In this document: positions 11,601 to 21,251 of the stretch, one piece after another
How the letters are laid out: every line of letters starts with the position of its first letter
Numbering within the stretch: the first letter of the stretch is position 1
Assembly: GCA_012845835.1 (NCBI GenBank)
Contig: JABAKD010000019.1
Location: 12,169,344 to 12,233,343, forward strand
Length of the DNA: 64,000 bases
Direction: 5' to 3'
Source of the DNA: Undaria pinnatifida
Lineage: Eukaryota; Sar; Phaeophyceae; Laminariales; Alariaceae
Program-made: the position numbers and the translations under genes
Notes under the pieces: model-generated
What the model was told of the DNA's origin: nothing
The model's database searches: none
The model's input: only the letters and a program-made list of their open reading frames with translations

Positions 11601-13611
11601 AGGTTGGTGCTCCTCTATCATACCGCCATAGCATGTACCATGCCGCTGTCTGTTGCCTCTGATCAACCAACCGTTCAGCAAGACCGTACATCAGTGCAGG
11701 CACCATCACGCTGCGCGCGTGCCGTACGAAACCAACCGTTCAGCAGGACCGCGCATCAGTGCGGCACCATCACGCTGCGCGCGTGCCGAACATTTCCGTT
11801 TCGTTGCACTTCCGACACGTCTCCACCAAACCGAGCCGGGGCGAAATGGCCGATGCTGAAATCGTGATTTTTTTATTCTTATTTTCATGAAAGTCTCAAA
11901 GATGTACAAGTCAGAAAGTTCGAGGACACACCTCGGTCAAGGACATGTCCTGCTGGACCTGATTGGCGGCCATCTGGAGCAACGCCGGCACGCTCGCCGC
12001 GGGGATGCTCTCTTCCTGCCCCCCTGCCTCCAGCTCTTGCCATTCCTTCACGGGACCAGGGAGGGAAGAGAGGAGGAACAACGCGCGGGCGACAGCAAAA
12101 ATAGCGGGGTTGAGATGGCGAAAACAAGAGCTGAAGAAGCAAGAAGCAGAAGTGCACGCACAAACACATGCGAACGCACACACAGCCACACACGCAATGC
12201 ACATACACATGAGGTGAAGAGAACTCCGTTTTCATGAGTTGAAGCAAAATGTTCGGCTGGATACCGAGGGAGGGACAGAGGGAGGGACGTCTCGACGATA
12301 TACATTTCGAATTGTCGATATTCGTCCACTAGTGGTCCCTCTATGCTGCAGGTATGTGCCAGCCGGAAACACCGCCCCTATAGCGGCAACCGGCGCTACT
12401 CGGCATGCCTCTACTACTGGCTGTTAAAATCTGTGCCCAGCGATGTCGCAGGCGCTATAGCGGGTCAATGGCACTACTCAACCAGCACTATAGAGAGACT
12501 CCACTGTATTTCGACATCATCGACACTTCGATGCGATTTTCAACACCAAGGCCATCTCCTATAAGACATATCTGAATCCAAAAATGTACGTTTTCCGATC
12601 GCAAAAACCGCTTTGCAACCCTTGAAGATCCGAAACTGGTGATTTTTCAGGGGTCACGTTCAGATATATCTTTTTCGGGGCGGTCCCCACCCAACAATGG
12701 GGGTTCAGTTTCGGATAAAATCGTATCCGAAAATGGCGTCCGGATTTGAAAGCATCACGGGTTTCCATAGGTCGTGAGAGGCAACAAGGCTTAGCGTGGT
12801 AACAAGCCGAGGACAGCAGTAGTTAACGAGACGCATCTGCTGAGCGAGCAACACAGATTATAGGAGGTGTACTCGACGAGCTGCTGCTGCTGTGTCCCGC
12901 GACCCACTCGCATACACCTCGGGCATCACCGCGAGCCGATGGGGTCGGATGGTGATGGTGCCTTTCACAAGAGCCTTGCCACTTTCGTCGAAGTCATCAT
13001 TGCCGCATTCGCCAAACTCAACACACACAGTTGTCGAGGACGGCGACAGGCGCCGTCTGCGACATGTCGTCGTTGTTGAGGCTCGAGATCGACGAGAGCG
13101 AGGGGGAAGATAACCCTCGTCGCGTGAAAGGCACACGGCGTGTTTTCCCTCGCCCCACCCACAAAGCACTATCTGCGTAAAAGCTGACATGTTCTGGTGC
13201 GGGAAACTTGAACGAGTGCGCAGTCAAGCGATCGCTGTTGTTGATGATTTCGTGAGAACTCTGCCAAAAAACAAGCTGTAAAGTTCGGGTTTCATGATAA
13301 GGTCTGTCGTGCCGATTCGGCCCGTCTGGTTCTGCGATCCGAGAATGACTTTTTGGGGGGGATTCAGAAACGACACTATAAGAGATGGCCCAACTACCGT
13401 AATCTTAACTAAAATAACTGAAATAGCAAACGAAGTTCAATAACCTGCATGAACTGCTGCACGGGACGACCGCGGTCAAAGCGAAATCAAGAAAATAATA
13501 AAACAAGAACACAAGAAACCAGAAGCAGGGGGGGCTGACCTGCTCTGCCTCCCTCTGTGCAGCCTCGAGCCTTCTCCCCTCTATCCCTTCCGCGTCGATG
13601 TCTGCCACCGC
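903..13611 (-). CDS. SNF2-family ATP-dependent chromatin remodeller, DDM1/LSH(HELLS)-like (3' end missing)
   Basis: Exons, 5' to 3' on the minus strand: 13540-13611, 11932-12045, 10000-10341, 8774-8934, 8075-8195, 6700-6828, 6116-6270, 5877-5955, 5318-5542, 4262-4357, 2626-2790, 903-1064. All junctions are GT-AG and every phase agrees, giving about 607 codons. Visible motifs: I DEMGLGKT (6700-6828); Ia with [11 protein letters not shown] (6116-6270); [12 protein letters not shown] and [13 protein letters not shown] (5318-5542); then [17 protein letters not shown] (2626-2790) and [13 protein letters not shown] (903-1064). The N-terminal part has [16 protein letters not shown], then an acidic stretch and a Lys/Ala-rich helix, as in DDM1/LSH. 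Family role: ATP-driven nucleosome remodelling supporting heterochromatin and, where present, DNA methylation. Odd: motif II has Gln where His is usual. The first exon is not found (13540-13611 may extend to about 13646), and motifs IV-VI lie off the window. Confidence 0.85.
1079..1157. repeat. Four tandem 20-bp units
   Basis: ACATCGGGAGGGAGTAGTAT-like unit repeated four times just upstream (gene sense) of the 903-1064 exon acceptor. Confidence 0.9.
1176..1262 (-). repeat. Copy of dispersed repeat family 2
   Basis: Reverse-oriented fragment containing the conserved core GGGATGCGAGGGTCTATGGT and ending in a G/C run. See the entry at 53831 for the family description. Confidence 0.6.
2820..3190. 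repeat. GGGGACAGG-type repeat followed by an ACCAAACCAA-type repeat
   Basis: Purine-rich tandem repeats (about 2825-3050) with three interspersed GGGGCATTCA(T/A)ATGCGGG units, then an AACCAAACC-rich tract. It lies in an intron of the SNF2 gene. Confidence 0.8.
3364..3467 (+). repeat. Copy of dispersed repeat family 1 (CAGCTGTGAG family)
   Basis: About 100 bp that begins with CAGCTGTGAGATCGA and ends in GATACTTCGATCGCGCGTG. Other copies: 22529-22606 (-), 22668-22755 (-), 25070-25140, 27003-27092, 27672-27745, 32811-32877, 51851-51945, 54222-54250, 56858-56895 and 61652-61737. The 5' flanks are A/T-rich. No coding capacity and no terminal inverted repeat were seen. Confidence 0.75.
4032..4070 (-). 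pseudogene. Partial copy of the SNF2 exon 4262-4357 (donor-side end)
   Basis: This 39-bp segment matches the last 39 bases of exon 4262-4357 with three mismatches, and lies about 230 bp further downstream in the gene. The copy lacks the GT donor (the exon end is followed by GATTAA), so it cannot act as an alternative 3' part of the exon. Confidence 0.85.
5159..5308 (+). repeat. Copy of dispersed repeat family 2
   Basis: Begins with CTTCACGCGACTCGCCGG, has the core GTAGGGATGCGAGGGTCTAT and ends in a C-run next to the donor side of SNF2 exon 5318-5542. Confidence 0.7.
5625..5692. repeat. (CAGA)n microsatellite
   Basis: About 17 CAGA units in an intron of the SNF2 gene. Confidence 0.95.
6052..6076. 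repeat. Poly-C run
   Basis: More than 20 consecutive C (G on the gene's sense strand), 40 bp downstream of the donor of exon 6116-6270. Similar long runs occur at 9823-9844, 24825-24842 and 55805-55825. Confidence 0.95.
6410..6483 (-). pseudogene. Partial copy of the SNF2 exon 6116-6270 (acceptor-side end)
   Basis: Seventy-four bases matching the first half of exon 6116-6270, including a TAG acceptor at its start. The minus-strand reading is [20 protein letters not shown] against [20 protein letters not shown] in the real exon. It lies 140 bp upstream in gene orientation and breaks off before the helicase Ia motif is complete, with a stop soon after. Confidence 0.92.
6496..6585. mobile_element. 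Very small TIR element (about 90 bp)
   Basis: Ends are ATATACACCTGGTACCA and its near-complement TAGCACCAGGTGTATAT. The terminal motif TATACCTGGTA recurs elsewhere (9687, 19988, 38695, 51140, 58295), so this may be a MITE with many solo ends. Confidence 0.45.
7112..7147 (-). pseudogene. Partial copy of the start of SNF2 exon 6700-6828
   Basis: Minus-strand reading PANLLGGSI against PANLVGGSL at the start of the real exon. The acceptor AG is changed to GG, so this copy is splice-dead. Confidence 0.75.
7165..7414. mobile_element. MITE of dispersed family 3 (250 bp)
   Basis: Ends CACACCTC and GAGGTGCG with a GATCTAGATC-rich interior. It is flanked by GCAATGTT (7157-7164) and GCAATATT (7415-7422), an 8-bp target duplication with one mismatch, as for hAT-type elements. 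Relatives: 7677-7925, 54900-55110, 56190-56450. Confidence 0.75.
7677..7925. mobile_element. Second MITE of dispersed family 3
   Basis: Starts CACACCTCGG and ends near GGGTG, with the same AGATCTA-rich interior and the segment CCACCCCGGGAGC in reverse relative to the 7165 copy. No convincing target duplication. Confidence 0.55.
8321..8391 (-). pseudogene. Tandem copy 1 of SNF2 exon 8075-8195
   Basis: CAG acceptor followed by an open reading [18 protein letters not shown] against [18 protein letters not shown] in the real exon. It ends after about 24 codons, before the Lys/Glu-rich half. Confidence 0.9.
8514..8583 (-). pseudogene. Tandem copy 2 of SNF2 exon 8075-8195
   Basis: Third unit of the triplication, about 192 bp upstream of copy 1. 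The acceptor and the frame are kept ([17 protein letters not shown]) but it is more diverged than copy 1. Confidence 0.85.
8970..9200. repeat. (TTGTG)n microsatellite with TTGGG flanks
   Basis: Pentanucleotide repeat, pure over about 9045-9150, in the SNF2 intron between exons 8774-8934 and 10000-10341. Confidence 0.95.
9236..9372 (-). repeat. Copy of dispersed repeat family 2
   Basis: Reverse-oriented copy with the core GTAGGGATGCGATAGTCTAT and GGTCGGTGAAAACCCGACGT; bordered by G/C runs. A further, plus-oriented partial copy is at 9852-9950. Confidence 0.75.
10967..11150. repeat. CCT-rich polypyrimidine tract
   Basis: (CCTCCT)n-like imperfect repeat, about 180 bp, in an SNF2-gene intron. 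It produces Ser/Leu-rich and Gly/Glu-rich spurious frames. Confidence 0.9.
12860..13230 (-). other. Open stretch of unknown origin inside an SNF2-gene intron
   Basis: Two overlapping minus-strand frames look compositionally coding: one with [18 protein letters not shown], the other with [20 protein letters not shown] and [18 protein letters not shown]. Their phases do not fit between the neighbouring exons, so I do not place them in the gene. They may be a relic of another coding sequence. Function unknown. Confidence 0.3.
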
Positions 13612-13646
13612 CTGCGGTGAAGACGAGGGTTTCCCCCCCGGGAGCA

Positions 13647-16116
13647 CCTGGCTCGTGAAAGGGGGGTGGGGGGGGGCTCAACCCTGTTAGAACTGGAAAC
13701 ATTAAGTAAGCCACAATCATTTAAGGCTGTTACTCTTTTAAGTCTCCTAGAACCTTGGTGCAGTTCTGAAGGGGTTCATATACTCATATTATGTATGGGA
13801 CGACAAAAGAGCCAATGTGACGAACGCACACAATCTGGAAAAAATATTCAACATAAACAAGCAGTCATTTGTATCGAAAAACAAAAATCTACGATACGCG
13901 CAGACGCGCATCACTGCACCAATAGTCTGTACTATACAGGTCTGTAAAACTGCTGCCTGTGATGGAGGCACGGTTTGCTGCTGGAGCTGCTCTGTGCAGG
14001 TTGCTGCTTGAGCTGCTCTGAAGACGGCAGTTCGGCTGGCTGCTGTGCACAAGCGTACATACACGGGCAATATTTCGGCTGCTGGATATCTCCGTACCAT
14101 TACGTTCGTGAAGACGCGCACGCACCGTTTCAAGTTGCTGCCTACCTGGGATTGAAGGCATTGTTCAATGACATGTAAGGAGTCGTGTCGATATCATAAA
14201 CGACTGGTACATACCGGGTACAGCGCATGCATACCGGTAACCATTTGCAGCTAGGATAGCAGTGCCGGTACCGGTACGTCGGTACGTACACGTCACAAAG
14301 CTGAACACATTGGTGCCTGTTTCGTACACAGCAGAATATTACAGCAGTACGTATGATACTCGTACGGCCTTTGCAGGTGCCCGGCACATATACCGGTACG
14401 CTTCGGGTCTATCTCTTCAGCTGATAAGCTCTGCATATACTTCGACGCGTCGTACCTACCGATATGGTATTACTCTAAACACGACTGCGATTACAAGGTA
14501 CAGCGCCAGGGTATCTGTCATCATAGTGCTCGCTGTCCTCCTGGGCATGCGAGGCAGCTTGAGACCAAAAGGAGAGGGGTACTGCTTGTGCAGGAGTAGC
14601 CTCGTATGCACGAGGAGCTTTCAGTGCGCCATATTACAAATTGCAATAAATTTGAAGCAAATTCGCCTAAAAAATCTGCAGATTTGCAGTGAAAACGAGC
14701 CAAAACAAATACCGCAGAATCAGCAGGTACTCGAAACATTGTCGTACGACAGAGCCTCTTTCTATCGACCCATGGTGGATACAGCAGCACAGCAGCATCG
14801 GAGTGGGAAACGACATGCTTCACGGCTCTCTCACCTCGGTCTTGGTGCATCCTGCACCGTGCCCGCTCCCCACTGTCAGTGCTGCTGTGCGCGTCATGAT
14901 GGTTGGGCAAGGATCCACCGACCTCCCAAAATTGATACCAACCGCGCGCCAAATATCACGTGTGAAAAAACGAGGTATCAAGACGCCGTCCGTTCACCAC
15001 GTGTACTCCGTGGTTGCCGATTCGAACACCACCAGTTTGTTCTTCGATAGCACAACAGTTCGATGCTGCGAAGTTGAAGCAGACTGGGCCAAGGGTCTCT
15101 CTGAGAGGACGGCAAGACACAACCACAATGTTGGGGGTGATTCTGCTGAATTTCAAATTTGACTGTGTTCCATTTTTTGTTGGAGGCATATTTTTGCGGG
15201 GTAATTTTCCTCTTTCCCCTGGTTCCACCGCACTTCTCGGCGTAGAATGTTCTAACTGTGTACCACACGCAGTTGCTGCGACAGGAGTGAGACGAGCATG
15301 GCAACTATGTTACCTCGATGCTGGAGGACAGAGGAGGTGAACAGGTGGCGCAATAAATCGAAGCTTGCAATACACGGCATTGAAGGCGTTGGAGACTTAG
15401 TCCTCTGCTAAAAAAGGATTCGGCCCATGTTTTTTTTCGAAATTTAAATTTGGACGAGTATCCGTTCTTGTCTTCCCGGAGAACACTGCCCGACGCGCTG
15501 GGCGAAGAGACTGCTCTGCATGCGGACCCAGGGACGCTTTCTTCGAGTTTACATTGATTCAGGTGGTACATGCATAGGACGCGTAGACGAGAGTTCGAAC
15601 GCATCCAAAGAACTCTACGTATTTGTAGAGTCTGCACCTTCCTGCCGCATGACAGGCCGTATACCGGGCTTCTTGGGCACCAAACAACACACACACCGAA
15701 GATCATCCACAACAGGGCGCAATAAGCGATACGCACGCGAAGCCGACAAGAGGGGCGACAAAGCCCATAGACGCCATGGTACCATAGAGTGCTGCTGCGA
15801 GATCAGTAGCAGTACACAAGACGATTGCAAAAGCGGAGCCCGCGAATGGTGGCTGTGGCGATCGCGGGTGGCAGTCAAAATTCAAAATTCAACATCAGGA
15901 TGGCTGTATAGCCCTGTTGGATCGACCCGCATGGACGCGAACGATTTTTCGGAGCCCTTTTTTCCCACCGTGAAGATGCTGACCAATCTTCGGGCAGTCT
16001 GTTATTAATAGTGATCTGTTCCCACCACCGTACGTAATGAAGGCGCACTCTGACCGCCGTATATTCTATAGCCACAGAAATGGTATCTCTCTGGTAGGAA
16101 GAAGAATCGGGATGGG
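13647..16116. other. No gene recognised
   Basis: Frames of up to 262 codons exist on both strands but none shows a family motif or paired splice sites. Short motifs such as TACAGCAGTA and GTACCGGTACG recur. The missing first exon(s) of the SNF2 gene would be expected here or further right, but could not be identified. Confidence 0.5.
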
Positions 16117-16232
16117 CACTATTTACGGAGGACAATAGTAAATAGGACCAAATATTGTTAGTAAAAATATATGAATATATAGGTTTTTGTTTTCACCGTA
16201 GGTCCTATTTACTAGGGTCCCCCGTAATAGTG
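16117..16232. mobile_element. CACTA-like miniature element (116 bp)
   Basis: Left end CACTATTTACGGAGGA and right end CCCCCGTAATAGTG, with about 31 bp of imperfect inverted terminal sequence (both contain AGTAAATAGGACC). Beginning with CACTA and ending with TAGTG fits CACTA/EnSpm termini. Flanks are GGG and GGT, a 2-3 bp duplication at best. Confidence 0.7.
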
Positions 16233-16278
16233 GGTGGTGCGTTGTGCTGCTGATGACGTTGGGTAGAAAGAACCTATT

Positions 16279-16976
16279 TTGGATGTCAAACCTGGCGAAA
16301 CTCGTCCTCCTGTCTTGTTAGAGAATAGCACCCGAGCTCCGTTCGCGGGAGGCTTGTCGGCATTGAAAGCTGTCGGCGGCGACCTACCAAAGGGGCAAGG
16401 GGGCGACGCCAACCCACGTGGCGAGACAAAAACGTTTGGAGACTACGACCAGTTCCGCCCAGACCTGTGAGGCTGTTGGGAGCGAACACTGACGACGGCA
16501 ATAGAGGAGAGGAAAATACCGGCATATCTACGTACAGTAGCCCGATATCCACATCAACACACGTCAAGACGGCGACCAGCTCCGCCCGTCTGGGTTGTTG
16601 TTGAGGGCGGGGACTGACGACGGCGATACAGCAGAGAAGCAGACCGTCAGCATCGAACTTGATGGCGACAACAAAACCCAAAGACGGGGGCCAGGCCTCC
16701 ATCTGGAGGCTCGTTGACGACGGATGCAGGCGCCGACAACCGACTCTACGGGAAAACGGGGACCAGGCTTCCCCACCCAGGGGGTCGTGGACGACGGCAG
16801 CAGCAGGCACTAGCAATCGATCTCGGGAGTCCGCAGCCAACGCTTTGGACAATGAGCCTGTCGTCGTCTGTGTTTCTTCTTCAACCCACCGTCAGTGGGA
16901 AATCGAGGAGTTCGACGCGCTTTGCGAGGAAATCGTCACCACTTCCCGAAATATGAAGCGGATTTTGAACATGTGA
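16279..16976 (+). other. Degenerate, internally repeated open stretch
   Basis: Plus-strand frames at 16279-16470 and 16659-16976 look weakly coding (for example QWEIEEFDALCEEIV near the end). The DNA repeats a unit around GACGACGGC and CCAG(C/T)TCCGCCC three or four times. No family recognised; possibly a decayed coding sequence. Confidence 0.25.
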
Positions 16977-17048
16977 CAGACGTGTGCTACGTACGGTAGA
17001 GCAGGTAGCACAATAAAACAACGAGATATCATATAACCATTTTTCTTA

Positions 17049-17855
17049 GGCCATTTCTTACGCAGTCGGATTCCGCCAGTCGAAAACGGCCCTTTTCGAC
17101 TGGACTTTTTTTCGACTGGACTTTTTTTCGACTGGATTCTTCTGGTCCTTCTTCTTATCGTCAGTCGAGTTGGTTTTATAGTTTTTGTGCTCTTCCTAGA
17201 GGCGGTTGGTGTGAGGGAGTACTGCTGTACAGCAGGCGAAATCGGTTGGCAGCTCTGTGCTTCGCGCTGTCTCCGCGAGCAACGGCTCGACGAACCTTCG
17301 TCCCAGCGAGTTGGTGGCTTTGGGCTTAGCCGCAAGCCGCCAAAGCTACGTTCGTGGAGTTGCACTCAGCCGAGAGCCGCCAAAGCCACAGCAGGCGCAG
17401 CCGTTGTTGGCAGCATGGGATCGAGACCGCGCGCTGCTGCCGTCGTCGTGTGATACACGCTGCTGGCGAGCGGAACTAGGAATGCGCCACGCTGACTTGC
17501 TGCGAGAAGCAACAGCAGGGATAGCGAAGCCAGCGTCAGCGCCTTGTATGATACTGCAGTGTGGTACCTGGTATGGGTGTGTGGTCGTGTGGCCGTGTGG
17601 GTGTGTGTTTGGTGGTGGGATGGGCGATGCGATCGGTTCAAAAAACACGTGTAAAACTTTTTCGACTGAGTTTTTCGACTGGATCCAGTCGAAAAAGTCG
17701 AGTTTTTCGACTGGATCCGCCAGTCGGAATTCTCAGTCGAAAAAAGTTGAGTCGAAAAAGCCCTTTTCCGACTGCGTAAGAGAGCCCGATTTGGGCTTCA
17801 GTCGAAAAAGAAAGGCCGTTTTCGACTGACAAATCCGACTGCATAAGAAATGGCC
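17049..17855. mobile_element. PIF/Harbinger-like non-autonomous element (807 bp)
   Basis: Termini GGCCATTTCTTACGCAGTCG and its complement (one mismatch; inverted similarity extends about 45 bp), flanked by the 3-bp duplication TTA (17046-17048 and 17856-17858). A GGCC-type terminus with TTA/TAA duplication is the PIF/Harbinger signature. CAGTCGAAAA motifs in both orientations crowd both subterminal regions. No transposase is encoded. Confidence 0.85.
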
Positions 17856-17858
17856 TTA

Positions 17859-19489
17859 GGAGCCAGACAGGAGGGGCGGGTTACTACATCCTAACAAAAA
17901 AAGTAGTAAAAACACGCCATTTTCTCGATTCGTACAGAAAATCACAACGCTCCGTTTTTTTTTTGTCGTTTTGAGACCTTCCTAGGAGTGTGGCTCTCCG
18001 TCAGTTCTCCCTTTTTGCGGGTATCATAGAGGTACCACCCTTCTGTGTGGCTGATCACTTCTGGAGCTCTATACCTCTCCCAACAACCGATTTATTATGA
18101 CAAAAAAAAACTATTTTTTTTGTAGGCGACACATGCGACGCTATAGAGGTGCACCAAATCTTACATTATTAAACACTAATAAGCCATTGATATCACGTCA
18201 TTATCTTTCTAGCCATCCATGACGTAGCTTTCATTCATCCCCCCTCCACCCCTCCAACGCCCCCTCCTTCCCCACACCCCGCACGATCGCCTAGACCCAG
18301 CACCGCGCGTATAGTAGGCCCCTACATATATGATTAATACACGCGATCGAAAGACCACACACAGTTAGTGTTGCGAACATCAGCAGTGTCGACCAAGTCC
18401 TTGATTTTAATATGGTACAAGGGCTCCGCATGGGCGCCGGCATTCGCCGGCGCCCATGCTTCGGGTAGGGCAGGGCAGCACTTCGACAACTTAATAAGGT
18501 GTAGCTGTCCGATTTGGCATGCATTGAACTTTAAAGTAATGCCAAGAGTTTAATACGAACATGGGATTATGAAAGTCATAATTTGACAGAAAAAAAACGT
18601 AATATTATACGGAGTACAACAAAGAAGGCAAGGATAGACGAAACACACTATGTTGAATGCGCCGTCAAGTAAAAGTTGGCGTCTATCAAACGAAAATACC
18701 GAAAATAGTATTATTGAGAACCTGCGTCGCCTCTAGGCGAAACGAAAGAGGCCTTGGCATTAATGAAGAGACTGCACTGCTGTCCCCGTGGCAATGGAGG
18801 TTCGAAGTCGACAGGATGCAAAGTCGGTTTGCATCAAACGTCGACATGGGGCCATGTCAGCCGGCGAGGTTTTGGAAGAAGATTGCTTTGTTTGTTATGT
18901 GAAGGCTGTCGCATTGATTGGTCTGCGCGGTTGCGGGCGAGGAGAAAAACGAAGAAGAGGAGGGCGATCTCTCGTTGCGTCGGCGTTGTCTAAGATAGGT
19001 GCGGGGGTGGCTTTGCTCGTACGGGAGGTTGGCGTAGCGCTTCTTCTCTGTTTTTTCTCGAGAAGGCGGGATATTTGTGTCTGCTATCTTTGCTTCGTGG
19101 GTGCTTTCACGTTGTCGAAATCGGACGCGTCCCCTCAATACATAATATCCGGAGTGTCTCTACCATGACGACTGCTGATGGTGCCGTGCGTATTTCCCAG
19201 AGACTGACATATTATTTACTGGTAGAAATAATCATATACCTTTCTTTGCAACCTTTTTTTTCTTCTTCATCCCATTTATCATCCCCGCACCATTCTCGCG
19301 CTCCCTCTCAGTACTAACTCAGATCCGGGGTCACATAGCGGGCCCTCCTCCCTCCCTCCCCACTTCGGCACGTGCCTTCATTTTTACCGCGAGGAGAATC
19401 GAGCATTTTCTTCCCTCGTCGACTCGCGTCGATTTGTACCTAGCAGGCGCTCTCAGCAGTTGATCTCCTTTTTTTATTGCATTTTTGCA
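17859..19489. other. No gene recognised
   Basis: Unique-looking sequence with short frames only. It contains a strong hairpin at 18428-18459 and a frame at 18788-19168 that shows no family motif. Confidence 0.5.
18428..18459. repeat. Perfect 14-bp stem hairpin, 4-nt loop
   Basis: Arm GCATGGGCGCCGGC, loop ATTC, then the exact complement. Very GC-rich stem; no U-run follows. Confidence 0.9.
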
Positions 19490-19494
19490 AATTA

Positions 19495-19585
19495 GGTCAT
19501 ATTCATCGTGGTGGGTGTCGAACTCAAGGACAACCAAAAGTTGGAGGTATTCGAGGGTAAAACCACTAGACCACCGGGGCGGCCG
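19495..19585 (-). mobile_element. tRNA-derived SINE-like fragment
   Basis: On the minus strand, TGGTCTAGTGG (A-box-like) is followed about 50 nt later by GAGTTCGACACCC (B-box-like), as in tRNA-derived SINEs. The tRNA cloverleaf is not intact. A second related piece is at 54541-54606. Confidence 0.5.
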
Positions 19586-20335
19586 GCTGACAATTGATTA
19601 AAACAAAACAGGATCTTTGCATAGGGTTCAAAATCGTGTTGGCAAAAAAACCAAATTTGCAGGAAGCATCTGAAAGGTCAAGAAACAGGCAATATTTCAG
19701 TTGTTGTTGTTCTCACATTAACTCGCACAATCCAGTCCGTGGTCACAGGACTGGTTCCAGTCACTCTGGAGCAAAGGAATACCCCAGGGAAAAACACATA
19801 CAACCCAACCAAGGTGGTACACGCATAAATCACAGCTGACGCAATTCATGCCTCCACCAGAAACATATAAAAGTGAAATCGGGAGTAACCCTACGATGGG
19901 CCAGGTCCATACCGGTGCATACGTCTCATTACTCGCGCCTGGGAAAACCGACTATAATACCGCTTGCCACCCAAGAAAGACTACCAGGTATATATCACAC
20001 GTAGTATCTATCACTACGCATACGTACAACAGACGCAAGTCAATTGGAAAAAAGAAACAAAGAACAAAGAAGAGAAAGGGAAGGAAATGGGTGCATGGGG
20101 CCAAGAAAAAGAAAAGGTAAATAAATTTTGGGGGGTCTACTGGCGAGGCTGCCACCAGAACGGGATGTCACATGTCACGTGGTCTTTCGACGGTCTACAG
20201 CAGTAGTACTACGAACGACTTCCGATACACCCACCGAAGCACGGACTACCGGCCAATTACGCGATCGACAGCTGGCCGTGGTTGTCACGTGTCTCTGTGT
20301 TGGGGGCCCCTGCCCTGCCTCTTGTTGGCTCTTGA

Positions 20336-21251
20336 GAGTGATGCGTGTACGACTAAACTTGCCAACGAACGGCACTCGCACTGCACTTTGAGCCATCTGC
20401 TGTAGTTCTGGTTGCTACTTGTTGCTGCATTATGTGCTAGACGTTTCACCCTTCGGCTACTGCTGTACACCTGCTGTTGTGTGTTTGCCAATGTCGTCAG
20501 TTGGCGTTCATGCTCGTCGTACATACTGCTGTTCTCACCGAGTACGTGCGGGTTTCCTCGTACCTCAACCGTACGACGACGAGCTCAAAACAGAAGGGAG
20601 GCGACATGAAATGGCATGGACAATGGCCACATAGAAGCGAGCACAGCGGGATAGTTCGCTGCGAATCAACCGCACTCGTTCATGCCTACAGCAGAGGCTG
20701 GCTGGAGTGTCAGCGACCGTGCTAAAGCCAGGGCCAAAGGCCGAAGAGACGGCTCTTCTGTCTGCTTGGTTTTGTCTCGAGATTCTGTTATATATATTGG
20801 ACAGAGTGATGCGTGTACGACTGAACTTGCCAACGGCACTCGCGCTGCACTTTGAGCTATCTGCTGTAGTTCTGGTTGCTACTAGTTGCTGCATTATGTG
20901 CTAGACGTTTCGCCCTTCGGCTACTGCTGCTACACCTGCTGTTTTGTGCTTGCCAATGTCGTCAGTTGGCGTTCATGCTCGTCGTACATACTGCTGTTCT
21001 CACCGAGTACGTACGGGTTTCCTCGTACCTCAACCGTACGACGACGAGCTCAAAACAGAAGGGAGGTGACATGAAATGGCATGGACAATGGCCACATAGA
21101 AGCGAGCACAGCGGGATAGTTCGCTGCGAATCAACCGCATTCGTTCATGCCTACAGCAGAGGCTGCCTGGAGTGTCAGCGGCCGTGCTAAAGCCAAGGCC
21201 AAAGGCCGAAGAGACGGCTCTATTTGCTTGGTTTGTCTCGATATTCTGTTA
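20336..21251. repeat. Direct tandem duplication of about 460 bp
   Basis: 20336-20790 and 20804-21251 are near-identical (offset 468 bp), starting GAGTGATGCGTGTACGACT and ending near TTCTGTTA. The low divergence implies a recent event. Both copies hold frames with no recognised family. Confidence 0.93.

Noticed and set aside
13018-13227. An extra SNF2 exon between 13540 and 12045
   Set aside because: The only usable donor would leave the wrong phase for the next exon.
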